Counted from the stretch's first letter, positions 36,235-47,417 are shown. The stretch: DNA of 64,000 bases from Paenibacillus sp. 481 (GCF_021223605.1 NZ_CP075175.1:5597501-5661500), one strand, 5' to 3'. Numbers and translations: made by a program. The notes: a model not told the origin generated them from the letters alone.

Positions 36235-36814
36235 TCATGCTTGCGATGATGCTTGTCTGCTCTTCTCCCTGCTTGTTGCCCCGTTATCATGTCTCGTGCC
36301 ATTTCTCGTTGACACGCGCATAGATTCCCGAACGATGATTTCAGATTGAAGCACTAGTTGAGCAGGCGCTGTCAACGTGTTGTTAATGAGGCTGTACAGT
36401 GTCCGAATTGCCACCACGCCTGTCTGTTCAGCAGGTTAGCACATCATTGCTAGTCTCGGGTGCAGTTCCCATTGACTGTAGTTGTTATCCATTATTTCCA
36501 AATCATCTTCTGCCGCAATGCATATAGCGAGCACATAGACATCATCTTTTAAGCAGCTATACACGGATCTGACGATTCAGTCATAAAAAGAGTCATTTAA
36601 CGTAGTTAACATAAAGCCGATCACGTTCCTTCTTCTTCGCACGAGCACTCTGGCCGCAGAACTTGGGATGTATTGGAGCTCATAGATGGCTTACAGAACG
36701 TTGCGGCGATCGTAGTCTCTTTACAGATGGAGCATGATTCCGTACTATGGACACCGTCACGGTAGACAATCCACATTTGCGGGCGACATCAAAAATGGTA
36801 GACTTCGTTACAAT
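36235..36814 (-). pseudogene. LacI-family regulator remnant
   Basis: On the minus strand from 36814 the frame reads VTKSTIFDVARKCGLSTVTV, a typical LacI helix-turn-helix, then hits TGA after about 43 codons (near 36686). Further pieces in shifted frames include VIGFMLTTLNDSFYD, like the start of the LacI sugar-binding domain. The end of the family is recognisable near 36417-36320 (AIRTLYSLINNTLTAPAQLV, then LQSEIIVRES). Several frameshifts and stops mean the gene is dead. It would once have controlled the GH16 and solute-binding genes. Confidence 0.85.
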
Positions 36815-37138
36815 GTAATCCTCACCCCCTCTCATGCTTAAGGCATATGTGAGAACTGGTACTGGAAATTCGGAACATGAAATTTGGGAACCGAAAGTTA
36901 AAAGCCTTTAACTTTTGTCATGTCGTTAGGGATGTTGGGAAGTTGGGATGTTATTACGTGCTGCGCACTGCGTATTCATCATTATGTATGCGATGTATGC
37001 GAGGAACCATCATGCTGACCGATATGGTAGGTAAATGAACAGCAATGGCTTGGCTGTGAAAGTGAGTCATCCGTGATGTCTAAGTTAAAGTTGACGCCCG
37101 CTCACAATAAAAAACAAGGCGTCAACCCGATGCATATA
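36815..37138. other. Intergenic region between lacI remnant and gcvH
   Basis: No gene seen. GTTGACGCC (37090-37098) and GGCGTCAAC (37118-37126) form a perfect 9-bp stem just after the gcvH stop; the T-rich stretch lies in the loop on the minus strand, so it is a likely but atypical terminator. Confidence 0.55.
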
Positions 37139-37531
37139 CTACGAAATATGAGATTGATATTGCGCTGGTGTTAATAATGACTTTAATGCTTCTTCTACAC
37201 TACCTGCGACTTCAATTTCAAAAATCCAGCCGTCGCCGTACGGATCGCTGTTTAGCTTTTCAGGTTCATTCACTAGCGATTCATTAATGCTTGTAATCGT
37301 CCCTGATACAGGGCAATACAACTCGGATACGGTCTTAACAGATTCAATAGAGCCGATGCTGTCATTAGCAGATACAGTAGCACCTACGTTAGGGAATTCA
37401 ACAAATACGATGTCCCCTAACAAGGTTTGAGCGTGATCGGAAATACCGACACGGATCGTACGATCTTGAACCACTATCGCCCACTCATGCTCTTCGCTAT
37501 ACACGAAATTGTCTCTAATTTCACTCATCAT
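37139..37531 (-). CDS. gcvH: Glycine cleavage system H protein
   Basis: A 130-residue lipoyl carrier that shuttles the aminomethyl group between the P, T and L proteins. The lipoylation Lys sits in IESVKTVSELYCPVSG, and the C-terminal NSDPYGDGWIFEIEV is typical. Two adjacent ATGs open the frame. It is transcribed away from gcvT-gcvPA-gcvPB and so is not behind the glycine riboswitch; it needs its own promoter. A cre-like site lies in that upstream region. Confidence 0.96.
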   Translation of the reverse strand: MMSEIRDNFVYSEEHEWAIVVQDRTIRVGISDHAQTLLGDIVFVEFPNVGATVSANDSIGSIESVKTVSELYCPVSGTITSINESLVNEPEKLNSDPYGDGWIFEIEVAGSVEEALKSLLTPAQYQSHIS

Positions 37532-37566
37532 AACGCCTCATTTCCTCATCAGTTATAAGGTATTGT

Positions 37567-37580
37567 CTCAAGCGCTTACA
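37567..37580. promoter_or_regulatory. Possible catabolite-responsive element (cre)
   Basis: On the minus strand TGTAAGCGCTTGAG resembles the cre consensus TGWAARCGYTWNCW, with a mismatch at the second-last conserved base. It lies 36 nt upstream of gcvH near a likely -10 region. Confidence 0.4.
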
Positions 37581-37728
37581 ATGTATAATTTTAACACCAT
37601 CTAGCGTATTTCAGTTCGCTAGTAACTGTCAAGTAGGGATATCTTAACCGAAAATTAATTTGACAACGTCCGGAAGCATCGAGTAAAAATGATAGTAGAA
37701 CAACTTTATATGCGGATGAAGTTATAGG

Positions 37729-37990
37729 GAGAGATCACTGTGTTATAGGTGACGCCGAAGGAGTAAGCCCCCACGGGTGAATCTCTCAGGCAAAAGGACC
37801 TTTAATGGACGCACCTCTGGAGAGAGCCCACTCACATCGCGATTGTACTTATGCTTATAGACGGCATGATTGAACGTGGTGCGACGAGGGTCACCCAAGG
37901 GGAAACTCGCGACTCGCGACTTTCGACATCATAGAGACTCACATCACATACACGCGTGCGAGGTAACTCTCAGGTACAAAGGACAGAGCT
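37729..37990 (+). promoter_or_regulatory. Tandem glycine riboswitch
   Basis: Two glycine aptamers in series. The first (about 37729-37829) shows GGAGAG, GACGCCGAAGGAGTAAGC, CTCTCAGGCAAAAGGACC and closing CTCTGGAGAG. The second (about 37830-37990) has the block ACTCTCAGGTACAAAGGACA near its end and a longer, diverged peripheral arm. The terminator follows directly, so glycine should promote read-through into gcvT, the standard ON switch for this system. Confidence 0.96.
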
Positions 37991-38060
37991 CAAAGAATTA
38001 GATATGCGGCTGCATGTGGTCATGCTGCTGGATGTCGTGTTCTTTGCTCTGTCTTTTTTT
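37982..38060 (+). terminator. Riboswitch-controlled terminator before gcvT
   Basis: GACAGAGCTCAAAGAA pairs with TTCTTTGCTCTGTC and is followed by seven T. Its left arm overlaps the end of the second aptamer, allowing alternative pairing. Confidence 0.95.
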
Positions 38061-38109
38061 GTTATTCATTCGTTTGATGAAGTGCCTAAGTCGATAACGA
38101 GGTGATGTC

Positions 38110-39291
38110 ATGACAACCTTACAACGAACGCCATTGTTTCCCTTATACGCCGCCCACCCTGCTGCTCGCTGTATTGATTTTGGGGGCTGGGAGCTGCCTG
38201 TCCAATTTAGCAGTATTACGCAGGAGCACGAGGCTGTTCGCCAGCGTGCAGGCTTGTTCGATGTGTCCCATATGGGAGAGTTTTATGTAAGCGGTTCCGC
38301 TGCACAAGCGTTTTTGCAATACGTTACGACAAACGATGTGACCCGCTTAGAAAATGGGCAGGCGCAATATTCCCTGCTATGTTATCCCGATGGCGGAGTC
38401 GTCGATGATCTGCTCGTATACCGCATTCAGGAGCAGTACTTTATGCTAGTTGTGAATGCTTCCAACATTGAGAAAGATTGGAGCTGGCTGCAACGCGCAC
38501 TTACCGATGCCGGAGACCGTTTTCAAGACGGCGTCGTCATGGAGAACGCTTCTGAACAGACGGCACTGCTGGCGGTCCAAGGCCCAGCGGCTGTTGCTAT
38601 CGTGTCGCAATTGACCGATGCGCCTGTCGCTTCGTTAGCCGGATTCCGCTTCGTGCCAGATGCGCTCGTCAGCGGTGTGCGTGCGCTTGTATCACGCACA
38701 GGCTACACGGGTGAAGACGGCTTTGAGCTATACGTAGCAGCGGACGATGCCCCGCAATTGTGGCAAGCCTTGCTACAAGCTGGCGCGCCGCATGGCTTAG
38801 TGCCAGCTGGCCTAGGTGCGCGCGACACGCTGCGCTTCGAAGCTAAACTGCCGCTCTACGGGCAAGAGCTGTCGGCGCACATCTCGCCACTGGAGGCAGG
38901 GCTGCAATGGTTCGTGAAGCTCGATACCGACGATTTTATCGGACGCGAGGCGCTTATCCAGCAAAAAACAGCTGGCTTACCGCGCAAGCTCGTTGGCATT
39001 GAAATGATCGATCGCGGCATCCCGCGCTCACACTATGCCGTCTACAACACTGACGGCAAGCAGATCGGGGAAGTGACGACGGGCACGCAATCCCCTACAC
39101 TCAAGCGTAATCTCGGGCTTGCCTTAATTGATGCCGCTTACAGCACACTCGACACGGACGTATTCGTTGATGTGCGCGGGAAACAGTTGAAGGCGCGCGT
39201 TATCAAGGCCCCTTTTTATAAACGGACACCAAGTCAGCCCGCAGCAGGAACGCACACTGACGGAACTCATACAGAAGGAGCGAAACAATGA
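38110..39291 (+). CDS. gcvT: Aminomethyltransferase (glycine cleavage T protein)
   Basis: A 393-residue cytoplasmic enzyme transferring the methylene group from the H protein to tetrahydrofolate and releasing ammonia. Family landmarks include [53 protein letters not shown] and [19 protein letters not shown] His/Thr-rich C-terminal tail of ~20 residues is an addition. It is the first gene of the riboswitch-controlled operon; its TGA overlaps the ATG of gcvPA. Confidence 0.97.
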   Translation: MTTLQRTPLFPLYAAHPAARCIDFGGWELPVQFSSITQEHEAVRQRAGLFDVSHMGEFYVSGSAAQAFLQYVTTNDVTRLENGQAQYSLLCYPDGGVVDDLLVYRIQEQYFMLVVNASNIEKDWSWLQRALTDAGDRFQDGVVMENASEQTALLAVQGPAAVAIVSQLTDAPVASLAGFRFVPDALVSGVRALVSRTGYTGEDGFELYVAADDAPQLWQALLQAGAPHGLVPAGLGARDTLRFEAKLPLYGQELSAHISPLEAGLQWFVKLDTDDFIGREALIQQKTAGLPRKLVGIEMIDRGIPRSHYAVYNTDGKQIGEVTTGTQSPTLKRNLGLALIDAAYSTLDTDVFVDVRGKQLKARVIKAPFYKRTPSQPAAGTHTDGTHTEGAKQ

Positions 39292-40676
39292 AGAAGCAGA
39301 AGCATCGCTACATCCCGATGACGGAGCAAGATCAAATTGATATGATGCAAACGATCGGCATTTCGTCTATAGAAGAGTTGTTTCGCGATATTCCAGCCGC
39401 GGTACGCTATGAAGGCATCTTGCCGATGTCCTCTGCCTTAGACGAGCAAGCAATGCTCCTGCATATGAAGGATCTGGCAGGACGCAATGCTGACTTTGAG
39501 CAATATGTGAGCTTTTTAGGCGCAGGCATTTACGATCATCACGTGCCGGTCGTCATTAATCACGTGATTTCACGCTCCGAATTTTATACGGCTTATACGC
39601 CGTATCAAGCAGAAATTAGCCAAGGCGAACTGCAAGCCATTTTCGAGTTCCAGTCTTACATTTGCGAATTGACAGGAATGGCTGTCGCGAATGCAAGCAT
39701 GTATGACGGCGCCACAGCGTTAGCAGAAGCTGGGGCTTTGGCAAGCGGTGCAACAAAGCGCAAGCAGCTTATCGTCTCTCGCACGGTGCATCCTGAAGCA
39801 CGCGCAATTGTGAAGACAGCTGCGCGCGGTCTGAACTTGGATGTCGTGGAAATCGATTACGTGAACGGCGTGACCGATTTGCAACAGCTGGAAGCGCATG
39901 TATCCGAGCAGACAGCGGCTGTACTTATTCAATCGCCCAATTTCTTTGGTTGCGTGGAAGATGTTCGCGCGATTGAGCCGATCATTCATGCGAAGAAAGG
40001 CTTGCTCGTACTTAGCACGAATCCGCTTAGCTTAGGCGTGCTTGAAAGCCCTGGCAAACTTGGCGCGGACGTTGTTGTCGGCGATGCGCAGCCGTTGGGC
40101 ATTTCGGCTGCATTTGGCGGGCCGACATGTGGCTTCTTCGCGGTGACGGAAGCTTTAATGCGTCGCATGCCAGGGCGTATCGTTGGCCAGACGCAGGACT
40201 TGGACGGCAAGCGCGGCTTTGTGCTCACACTGCAAGCGCGTGAGCAGCATATTCGACGTGAGAAAGCGACTTCTAACATTTGTTCGAATCAAGCGTTATT
40301 GGCGCTGTGCGCGTCGGTCTACTTGTCCACTATGGGCAAAACGGGCTTGCAAGAGGTGGCGCACTTAAATGTGCAAAAAGCGCACTATGCGGCTGCCCAA
40401 TTTGCGAAACGAGCTGATCTGTCGCTTCCTTTCTCTGCACCATTTTTTAATGAGTTCGTCATCAAGCTACCTAGCGGGGCCAATATGACGGAAATTAATA
40501 AAAAGCTATTGGATGCAGGTGTACTCGGAGGCTACGATTTAGGAAAAGCGTATCCGGAGCTGCAAGGACATATGCTTATCGCGGTAACAGAACGTAGAAC
40601 GAAAGAACAAATGGATCAATTTGTTGAACGATTGGAGGCTTGCCTACATGAAACAAGACAAAGCGCTCATATTTGA
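39288..40676 (+). CDS. gcvPA: Glycine dehydrogenase (decarboxylating) subunit 1
   Basis: A 462-residue alpha subunit of the split P protein, which decarboxylates glycine with PLP. Motifs include [61 protein letters not shown] and [20 protein letters not shown]. It overlaps gcvT by 4 bp (ATGA). Its 3' end overlaps the start of gcvPB by 29 bp, so the three genes are translationally linked. Confidence 0.97.
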   Translation: MKKQKHRYIPMTEQDQIDMMQTIGISSIEELFRDIPAAVRYEGILPMSSALDEQAMLLHMKDLAGRNADFEQYVSFLGAGIYDHHVPVVINHVISRSEFYTAYTPYQAEISQGELQAIFEFQSYICELTGMAVANASMYDGATALAEAGALASGATKRKQLIVSRTVHPEARAIVKTAARGLNLDVVEIDYVNGVTDLQQLEAHVSEQTAAVLIQSPNFFGCVEDVRAIEPIIHAKKGLLVLSTNPLSLGVLESPGKLGADVVVGDAQPLGISAAFGGPTCGFFAVTEALMRRMPGRIVGQTQDLDGKRGFVLTLQAREQHIRREKATSNICSNQALLALCASVYLSTMGKTGLQEVAHLNVQKAHYAAAQFAKRADLSLPFSAPFFNEFVIKLPSGANMTEINKKLLDAGVLGGYDLGKAYPELQGHMLIAVTERRTKEQMDQFVERLEACLHETRQSAHI

Positions 40677-42105
40677 ACTTAGCAAGCCTGGCCGTGTCGC
40701 TTACTCGCTGCCGGAATGTGACGTCCCTGAAATCGAGCTGCAAGAGCTGATTCCAGCTTCGCTGCTGCGCAGTCAGCCAGCTGAACTGCCGGAAGTGTAC
40801 GAAGTGGATGTGATTCGCCATTATACCGAGCTGTCACGCCGCAACTTCGGCATTGACAACGGTTTCTACCCGCTCGGATCATGCACAATGAAATACAATC
40901 CGAAAATTAATGAAGATGTAGCCCGTTTTGCTGGTTTTGCCAAGATTCATCCGTATCAACCGGAAGAAAGCATCCAAGGAGCATTGCAGCTGCTGTATAC
41001 CCTCCAACAAGACATCGCAGCGCTCACGGGCATGGATCAGGTAACGCTCCAGCCCGCAGCGGGTGCGCACGGTGAATGGACCGGCCTCATGATGATTCGC
41101 GCTTATCATGAAAGTCGTGGTGAAATACGCACGAAAGTTATCGTGCCGGATTCATCACATGGCACGAATCCGGCCAGTGCGACAGTAGCCGGATTGGACA
41201 CGATTACGATCAAGTCTAACGAGCAAGGTCTCGTTGACTTGGATGCGCTGCGTGCCGTAGTGAATGAGGACACGGCTGCACTGATGCTCACGAACCCGAA
41301 CACACTCGGCTTGTTCGAGGAACAGATCGTAGAAATCGCCCAAATCGTGCATGAAGCTGGCGGACTGCTCTATTACGACGGCGCCAATTCGAACGCGATT
41401 ATGGGAATTACCCGCCCTGGCGATATGGGATTTGACGTCGTGCATCTGAACTTGCACAAAACGATGAGTACGCCGCATGGCGGTGGCGGTCCTGGTGCAG
41501 GTCCAGTTGGGGTAAAAAGCAAGCTGATCCCTTACTTGCCAAAACCAATTGTCGCCCAACGTGATGACGGATCGTTCTATTTTGAGGATAACAGTGCGCA
41601 GTCTATCGGCCGTGTCAAAGCGTATTACGGCAACTTTGGTATTCTCGTACGTGCATATACGTATATGCGCACGTACGGCCCAGAAGGATTGTGCCGTGTC
41701 TCGGAGTGCGCTGTATTGAACGCCAATTACTTAATGCATCGCTTGGCTCCTTTTTACGACATGCCGTATCAACGTGTATGCAAGCATGAATTCGTTATGT
41801 CAGGCAAAGGTCTTAAAGCTTTCGGCGTACGCACGCTTGATGTCGCCAAACGGTTGCTCGACTTTGGCTACCATCCGCCAACGATCTATTTCCCACTTAA
41901 CGTCGAAGAGTGCATCATGATTGAGCCAACAGAGACAGAAAGTAAGGAAACGCTGGACGCTTTTGCGGATACGATGATTCAAATTGCTCAAGAAGCGGCC
42001 ACCAATCCGGAGCTATTGCTGAACGCGCCGCATCATACACCTGTAAGGAGACTGGACGAAACGCAGGCCGCACGCAAGCCCGTGCTGAATTGCTCTTGTT
42101 CTTAG
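40648..42105 (+). CDS. gcvPB: Glycine dehydrogenase (decarboxylating) subunit 2
   Basis: A 485-residue beta subunit carrying the PLP lysine in [18 protein letters not shown]. Other landmarks are [40 protein letters not shown] and [18 protein letters not shown] at 40648 is chosen because GGAGG lies 9 nt upstream; the longer frame starts inside gcvPA without a site. The Cys-containing end (PVLNCSCS) is unusual but short. A terminator follows. Confidence 0.96.
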   Translation: MKQDKALIFELSKPGRVAYSLPECDVPEIELQELIPASLLRSQPAELPEVYEVDVIRHYTELSRRNFGIDNGFYPLGSCTMKYNPKINEDVARFAGFAKIHPYQPEESIQGALQLLYTLQQDIAALTGMDQVTLQPAAGAHGEWTGLMMIRAYHESRGEIRTKVIVPDSSHGTNPASATVAGLDTITIKSNEQGLVDLDALRAVVNEDTAALMLTNPNTLGLFEEQIVEIAQIVHEAGGLLYYDGANSNAIMGITRPGDMGFDVVHLNLHKTMSTPHGGGGPGAGPVGVKSKLIPYLPKPIVAQRDDGSFYFEDNSAQSIGRVKAYYGNFGILVRAYTYMRTYGPEGLCRVSECAVLNANYLMHRLAPFYDMPYQRVCKHEFVMSGKGLKAFGVRTLDVAKRLLDFGYHPPTIYFPLNVEECIMIEPTETESKETLDAFADTMIQIAQEAATNPELLLNAPHHTPVRRLDETQAARKPVLNCSCS

Positions 42106-42170
42106 TGTAGGCGTCTATCTACACCTGTTACCTTACGTACTGGGATTTACACTTTACTTAGTCCACAAAT

Positions 42171-42210
42171 AGAAGCAGGTTGTGCATCCTAGCACTTACC
42201 TGCTTCTTTT
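42171..42210 (+). terminator. Terminator of the gcv operon
   Basis: AGAAGCAGGT / ACCTGCTTCT stem with an inner TGTGC/GCAC pairing, then a T run. Confidence 0.92.
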
Positions 42211-42221
42211 GTGATCGCTTT

Positions 42222-43694
42222 TTAATTATGAATGATTTGCAGTACCGATTCGCTCAAATTGCCTCGTGGTGTTTTTTTAATTTGTTGAAGTAGACTATTT
42301 CCTTTTGACTCCCAATCTTTCAAAAATTCATCGACAGACTTTTTGCTGGCCAGCATTTTATACATCATTTGATGCTCAAGTTCTAAAATGTAATGAATGT
42401 TAGGTTTTTGTTCGAACAGCTTCGACATTTGAATGTCGTTCTTGTTGGGAGGAAGTGGCTTCATCTTGTAAAAAGCTTCAATGTTGTAGTTTGCTTTTTC
42501 CGATTTGTTAATTAAGGACTTGATGGAGACTAAGTTGTAGCTGTTGCGTGATTTTAATTTAATGATGTCTTCGCTATTGGAAAACTCAAGGAATTTCCAT
42601 GCCAATTCGGGGTTGTTCGCTTTTGCATTAATGGAAATAATGTCAGACAATTGTATCGAGCTGTTTACACCTGGCATTTCGCGGTGTTCGGGTAAGGTTA
42701 CCACATCCCACTCAAACGGAGTGAAGCCTTTGATTTTGCCTGCATTTTGCATCGCATCGTTAACCGACTGGGCAAAAAAATACGACCCAACGACCATTGC
42801 GGTTCTACCTGATAAGAATAAATCGTAATCAAGTGGTCCACTTTTCTCACTCCATTGCGGCTGCTCACTCATCACCGTTTTGTCCCGATACAACTTCACG
42901 AGTTTTTCCAACGCTCTTTTCCACTGCGGAGAGTTGACAAGCATCTTCTCTCCTTTTTCATCAAATTTAAGCAAATTTAACGGCTTCGTATACATATCAA
43001 CGGCAGTATTAAGATCAGAACTATGTTGTGAGAAGCTAAAGCCGTACGTTCTCGCCTTCCCCTCACCTTTACTTACCCGTTGAGCAAGTGTAAATAACTC
43101 ATCCCAATCCATCCCATCCCGCGGGAAATCTACCCCCGCTTCTTTAAACAATTTCTTATTGTAATAAATAGCGGAAGCATCGAATGAAGGTGTTAAACCG
43201 TATAGCTTGCCATCGCCAAGCGCTTTAATTCCGTCGATAACAGCAGGAACATATTTCGTTAGATCGATGTTTTCTTTTTGTACTAACGGAGAAATATCTT
43301 TTAACAAGCCATCGCGCACTAATGCTTGATAGCTGTGCACGTCAGCTACGACGACATCTACCGGATTCGATCCGGTCAGTAATTTCTTTAAGTTGGCCAA
43401 GCCATCTTCCGCTTTAGCTGTTGGGTTATTGTGATCCTCGTAGCGTCTAGCATCTTGGTTTACAGCGGGCACAATTTCAATCCGGACACCCTTATTTGTA
43501 ATTTCAAAAATATCTGTATATTGGTTTCTAAAATGAGAGTCATCAGAGATTCCGTTGAGAATACCGATACGCAATACTTGATTGCCTTCCCCTTTACTAG
43601 ATTCACTGCTGGTGCATGCTGTAAACAACGGGATCATAAGAGACATCGCTAACGACAACAGCAGCACTTTTTTCACGATTCGCTTGCTCTTCAC
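42222..43694 (-). CDS. Extracellular solute-binding lipoprotein (family 1), copy A
   Basis: A 490-residue lipoprotein: LLLSLAMSLMIPLFTAC is a signal sequence with a lipobox Cys. The body is a two-lobed ABC binding protein (VDVVVADVHSYQALVRDGLL, ALGDGKLYGLTPSFDASAIY, WDVVTLPEHREMPGV). GTG at 43694 follows GGAGGAG by 7 nt. It has a tandem paralog upstream and no permease or ATPase genes. It might supply ligands to a transporter elsewhere or to the adjacent chemoreceptors; this is inference. Ligand unknown. Confidence 0.9.
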   Translation of the reverse strand: MKSKRIVKKVLLLSLAMSLMIPLFTACTSSESSKGEGNQVLRIGILNGISDDSHFRNQYTDIFEITNKGVRIEIVPAVNQDARRYEDHNNPTAKAEDGLANLKKLLTGSNPVDVVVADVHSYQALVRDGLLKDISPLVQKENIDLTKYVPAVIDGIKALGDGKLYGLTPSFDASAIYYNKKLFKEAGVDFPRDGMDWDELFTLAQRVSKGEGKARTYGFSFSQHSSDLNTAVDMYTKPLNLLKFDEKGEKMLVNSPQWKRALEKLVKLYRDKTVMSEQPQWSEKSGPLDYDLFLSGRTAMVVGSYFFAQSVNDAMQNAGKIKGFTPFEWDVVTLPEHREMPGVNSSIQLSDIISINAKANNPELAWKFLEFSNSEDIIKLKSRNSYNLVSIKSLINKSEKANYNIEAFYKMKPLPPNKNDIQMSKLFEQKPNIHYILELEHQMMYKMLASKKSVDEFLKDWESKGNSLLQQIKKTPRGNLSESVLQIIHN

Positions 43695-43801
43695 TCTGTT
43701 ACTCCTCCTTGAATTGCATCAATTTTCAATATATTTGAAATAATACGTAACTTAGACGTAATAATTGGATATAAAGTTACACTTTAACAACAACATTTTA
43801 T

Positions 43802-43851
43802 AAAAAAATCTCTTAGCAGCATGTTCAGCACATTTATGCTTGCTAAGAGAC
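43802..43851 (-). terminator. Terminator of solute-binding protein copy B
   Basis: TCTCTTAGCA / TGCTAAGAGA with a 22-nt loop, followed on the minus strand by TTTTTTTA. Confidence 0.88.
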
Positions 43852-43875
43852 AATATTCATGGCAATGCTATGATA

Positions 43876-45351
43876 TTATTTACCATAAACCTCTTTTTGA
43901 ATGAGATTATCCATTTTACCAGATGGATTTTTCTTAATATGCTGCAGCATATCGTTACCTCTTGTTTCCCACTCTTTTAAACCGTCTGCCACTGATTTTT
44001 TACCGGAAATAATCTCACCAATAATTCGAGCTTGCAAGTCACTCATATAGCGCAGACTCGGTCTTTCTCGTTGCAACTCTTGCTGCTTAATCGCTGAAGC
44101 GTCCGGCACATTCAATTTCAGCTTATAGAAGGCTTCCGCGTTAAAATTGAGCCCCTCTTTTTGTTTCAGTACAGATTGGCTATTGACGAGTTGATACGAG
44201 CTGCGAGATTTAAGCTTGATCATTTCGGGACTATTGACGAACTTAACAAATTCCCAAGCCAGATCTGGATTTGTCGCTTTGTTATTGATCGCCGTCATAT
44301 CCGATAAGTAATAACCACCACTCACGCCAGGAGCTTCATGATGCTCAGGTAAAGTGACAACATCCCACTCGAACGGAGTTAATCCTTTAACTTTATTCCC
44401 CATATTCATGACCGTATTGAGTTCATCCGTATAACCATAGTGGCCTATTACCATTGCTGTTTTGTTGGATAGGAACAAATCATACGCAAGCGGGCCTTCT
44501 CTGCGTTCCTGCTGAGAATCGTCCTCTTGATACATCACTTTTTCTTTGCTCAAGCTGCTCAATTGTTCGAGAAACTTTTTCCATTGAGGTCCGTTCACGA
44601 CCATTTTCTCAGCTTTATCGTCATATTCGCGCATATTTAGCGGTGCTGTGTAATGATAGAGTTGATAGTACAGACTCGATGGGTATTTATCAAAATTAAA
44701 ACCATACGTACGATCTTTGCCTTCGCCTTTGCTTACACGTTTCGCAAGCGCAAATACTTCATCCCAGCTCATTCCATCTGTTGGCAACGGAACACCTGCA
44801 TCCTTAAACAATTTCTTGTTATAGAACAAAGCAGAAGAGCTGAAGGTCGACGTTAATCCATATACTTTGCCATCTCCCATAGCTTTAATCCCGTTCATGA
44901 TCGCGGGGATCATATCGTTTGTATCCACGTTGTCTTTTTTCATCAGCGGTTCTAAATCTTTAATGAGCCCTTCTTTCGCCAATTGAGAATGTGTTTGTAT
45001 ATCCGTTACGACAACGTCGACCGGCTGGGAAGAATTCATTAATTTTTTCATATTTTTAAATTCATCTTCACCTTTTTGAGGCTGTGACCAGTCCATATAA
45101 CGATAACCTTCCTTTACTGCCCCTGGAACAATTTCAATCTTCACATTTTTATGAGCCAATTCAAACATATCGGTAAATTCTCTCCGGAAATGGCTGTCAT
45201 CCCCGTAGCTCGTCGGAATTCCGATACGCAATACTTGTTCGGCTTCTTGCTGTTTATCCCCACTGCTGCAAGCTGCCAACAACGGAAATAGGAATGACAT
45301 CGTTAACGTAAAAATAAGTAACTTTCTGGCAGTACGATGGTGCTTCAACAT
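43876..45351 (-). CDS. Extracellular solute-binding lipoprotein (family 1), copy B
   Basis: A 491-residue lipoprotein with signal LIFTLTMSFLFPLLAAC (lipobox Cys). It matches copy A through most of its length: KGLTPFEWDVVTLPEHHEAP, NPDLAWEFVKFVNSPEMIKL and AMGDGKVYGLTSTFSSSALF. The pair therefore arose by tandem duplication. ATG at 45351 follows GAGAGGAAGCGATC. It has its own terminator, so each copy is a separate unit with independent expression. Ligand unknown. Confidence 0.9.
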   Translation of the reverse strand: MLKHHRTARKLLIFTLTMSFLFPLLAACSSGDKQQEAEQVLRIGIPTSYGDDSHFRREFTDMFELAHKNVKIEIVPGAVKEGYRYMDWSQPQKGEDEFKNMKKLMNSSQPVDVVVTDIQTHSQLAKEGLIKDLEPLMKKDNVDTNDMIPAIMNGIKAMGDGKVYGLTSTFSSSALFYNKKLFKDAGVPLPTDGMSWDEVFALAKRVSKGEGKDRTYGFNFDKYPSSLYYQLYHYTAPLNMREYDDKAEKMVVNGPQWKKFLEQLSSLSKEKVMYQEDDSQQERREGPLAYDLFLSNKTAMVIGHYGYTDELNTVMNMGNKVKGLTPFEWDVVTLPEHHEAPGVSGGYYLSDMTAINNKATNPDLAWEFVKFVNSPEMIKLKSRSSYQLVNSQSVLKQKEGLNFNAEAFYKLKLNVPDASAIKQQELQRERPSLRYMSDLQARIIGEIISGKKSVADGLKEWETRGNDMLQHIKKNPSGKMDNLIQKEVYGK

Positions 45352-45450
45352 GATCGCTTCCTCTCCATTCTCTCTTGTAAAAAAAGGTTATAACTAACAT
45401 AACGATCAGCACCTCTTTTACTTACACCTGTATACAAAATTCAACAAAAA

Positions 45451-45492
45451 AAGCCGCGTAAAGATGGCGAAATATCCATCTTTACGCGGCTT
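45451..45492 (-). terminator. Terminator of the first chemoreceptor gene
   Basis: AAGCCGCGTAAAGATGG / CCATCTTTACGCGGCTT, a 17-bp perfect stem with an 8-nt loop, followed on the minus strand by a seven-T run. Confidence 0.97.
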
Positions 45493-45509
45493 ACTCGAAC
45501 GATACCACG

Positions 45510-47231
45510 TTATGCCAGATTGAATTTTTGTACAATTTCCTGCATGTCATCCGCTAATTGCTTCAATTCATCAATCGCACTCGTTATGTTTTCCATCGCT
45601 GCAAACTGCTCTTCCGACGCTAACACAACCGTCTGCACGTTGTCCGACGTCGCAGTTGCAATGCTGGCCATCTCATCAACCGAAGCAGACAACTCCTCCG
45701 TGCCCGCAGACATTTGCTCGGTAGCAGCCGAGGCTTCCTGGACTTCAGCTGACACTTGTTGAACGATCCTTACAATGTCTGCAAACACTTGGCCCGCTTG
45801 CTCGATAACCTCTTTACCAGAAGCGACATCTTGTCGTACGACCGACATCGCGCTTACCGTTTCCTTCGTACTTTGCTGCATTTCTGTAATCAGCGCCGTA
45901 ATTTGCTGTGCCGAGGTAGCCGATTGCTCGGCAAGCTTGCGCACCTCACCTGCGACAACCGCAAAGCCTTTGCCGCTTTCACCTGCTCGTGCTGCTTCAA
46001 TGGATGCATTCAACGCAAGTAAATTCGTTTGCTTTGCGATATTGCTCATCACATCAACGATGCCGACGATCCGCTCAGAACGATCACTCAACAACGACAC
46101 CGATTGCGAGGTTGTCGTTACGGATTGGTGAATAGATTCCATTTGCTCCATCGACTTATGCAAAATCAATTGCCCTTCATTCGCTTGATCCGATGATTGG
46201 TTTGACAAATCAGCGACAGCGCTCGTATTTTCCACAATCGACTGAATGCCTCGTGCAAACTCTTCCAAGGCAGTTGCATTTTCCTGTGAAGCTTGCTGCT
46301 GTACTTGCGCACCTGTTGCAACTTGATCCATGGAAGCGATAATCCGCTCCGTCGATTGGGTCGATTCCTGTGCATGTTTGGCCACATAAGTAGAACTAGC
46401 AAGTAGGGTTTGCGAGCGCTCTTGCACGGTGCGCATGATCGTCGATAACCCTTCCATCATCTTATTGAAGTCCCTCGTCAGCTTCCCAATTTCATCTTTA
46501 GCGTTGTACGTACCACGTACAGTTAAATCGCCCTGCTCAGCTAGAGCCATAAGCTGCTGCATCTTTTGAAGCGGCTTGACGATCAGACGGACGATATACG
46601 TTCCTAGTGCCAGACAGAGCACTAATGCAATACCTGTCATCACCACACTACCTGAGGCCGAGGATTGCACAAGTTGGTTCGTTTTAGCTACTTCCTGCTC
46701 CCCGATTTTCTCATTCCATTGGATAAGTTCTAGCGACAAATCTTGTACAACTTTACGGACATCGCGTACTTCTGTTTTGTACTTGGCATACGCTTCTTCA
46801 TTTTTGTTTACGCTCGCTAGCGCAATGGTTTCGTCAACTTCTTGTCGATAAGGTTGAAGTGCTGCTTCATATTTAGACAACAGCATGAGTTCCTGTTTAT
46901 CATCTGCGACTGCTTTGTACTGAGTTAGTAGAAGATTGTTGTCCGCTTGCAGCTCATCTACCTCTTTTTTGAGGATATTCATGCGTGCCGGATCAGAAGA
47001 AACCATGAGTTCAAATAACGCGGTATCTATCGTGCGATTGTTAATAATCATTTGTTTGAGCCAAATAATACCTTTGAGATGATGTTCGAAGAGGCTACTA
47101 TTTTTTTGACCGATTTGCTGTAGCGAGTAGTTCGCATTAACTGATATTAGAACTAAAAACAATACACCTGTAGCCACAAGTGTGTACATCTTTACAGATG
47201 TCTTCCAATTTTGTAATTTGAGATTAATCAT
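45510..47231 (-). CDS. Methyl-accepting chemotaxis protein, copy A
   Basis: A 573-residue chemoreceptor. The N-terminal helix ([20 protein letters not shown]) leads to an extracellular four-helix-bundle sensor ([20 protein letters not shown]), then a second membrane helix near residue 200 ([19 protein letters not shown]), a HAMP domain and the cytoplasmic signalling hairpin with [20 protein letters not shown] at the tip. The sensor is 4HB-type, typical for small-ligand or indirect sensing. ATG at 47231 has AGAGGG upstream. It is paralogous to the receptor at 48464. Confidence 0.95.
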   Translation of the reverse strand: MINLKLQNWKTSVKMYTLVATGVLFLVLISVNANYSLQQIGQKNSSLFEHHLKGIIWLKQMIINNRTIDTALFELMVSSDPARMNILKKEVDELQADNNLLLTQYKAVADDKQELMLLSKYEAALQPYRQEVDETIALASVNKNEEAYAKYKTEVRDVRKVVQDLSLELIQWNEKIGEQEVAKTNQLVQSSASGSVVMTGIALVLCLALGTYIVRLIVKPLQKMQQLMALAEQGDLTVRGTYNAKDEIGKLTRDFNKMMEGLSTIMRTVQERSQTLLASSTYVAKHAQESTQSTERIIASMDQVATGAQVQQQASQENATALEEFARGIQSIVENTSAVADLSNQSSDQANEGQLILHKSMEQMESIHQSVTTTSQSVSLLSDRSERIVGIVDVMSNIAKQTNLLALNASIEAARAGESGKGFAVVAGEVRKLAEQSATSAQQITALITEMQQSTKETVSAMSVVRQDVASGKEVIEQAGQVFADIVRIVQQVSAEVQEASAATEQMSAGTEELSASVDEMASIATATSDNVQTVVLASEEQFAAMENITSAIDELKQLADDMQEIVQKFNLA

Positions 47232-47340
47232 TCTTGTCCCTCTTTCCTTCGTGTTACGATTTCTGTTGTCTTGCGTTGCTTATTTATCGACAAAATACGA
47301 CAAAACCTTTATAGTAATTAACATCCATTTATATACAAAA

Positions 47341-47378
47341 AGAAGCATTCTCCACCTGACACTAGGAGAACGCTTCTT
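47341..47378 (-). terminator. Terminator of the DUF421 gene
   Basis: AGAAGCGTTCTCC / GGAGAATGCTTCT (one G:T) then TTTTTG on the minus strand. Confidence 0.9.
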
Positions 47379-47417
47379 TGCTTCAACTTATTCCCACCTC
47401 TAGAGGAGCTATAATCG

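Noticed and set aside
36083-36349. 88-codon plus-strand ORF
   Set aside because: It covers the GH16 signal-peptide region and LacI remnant on the opposite strand.
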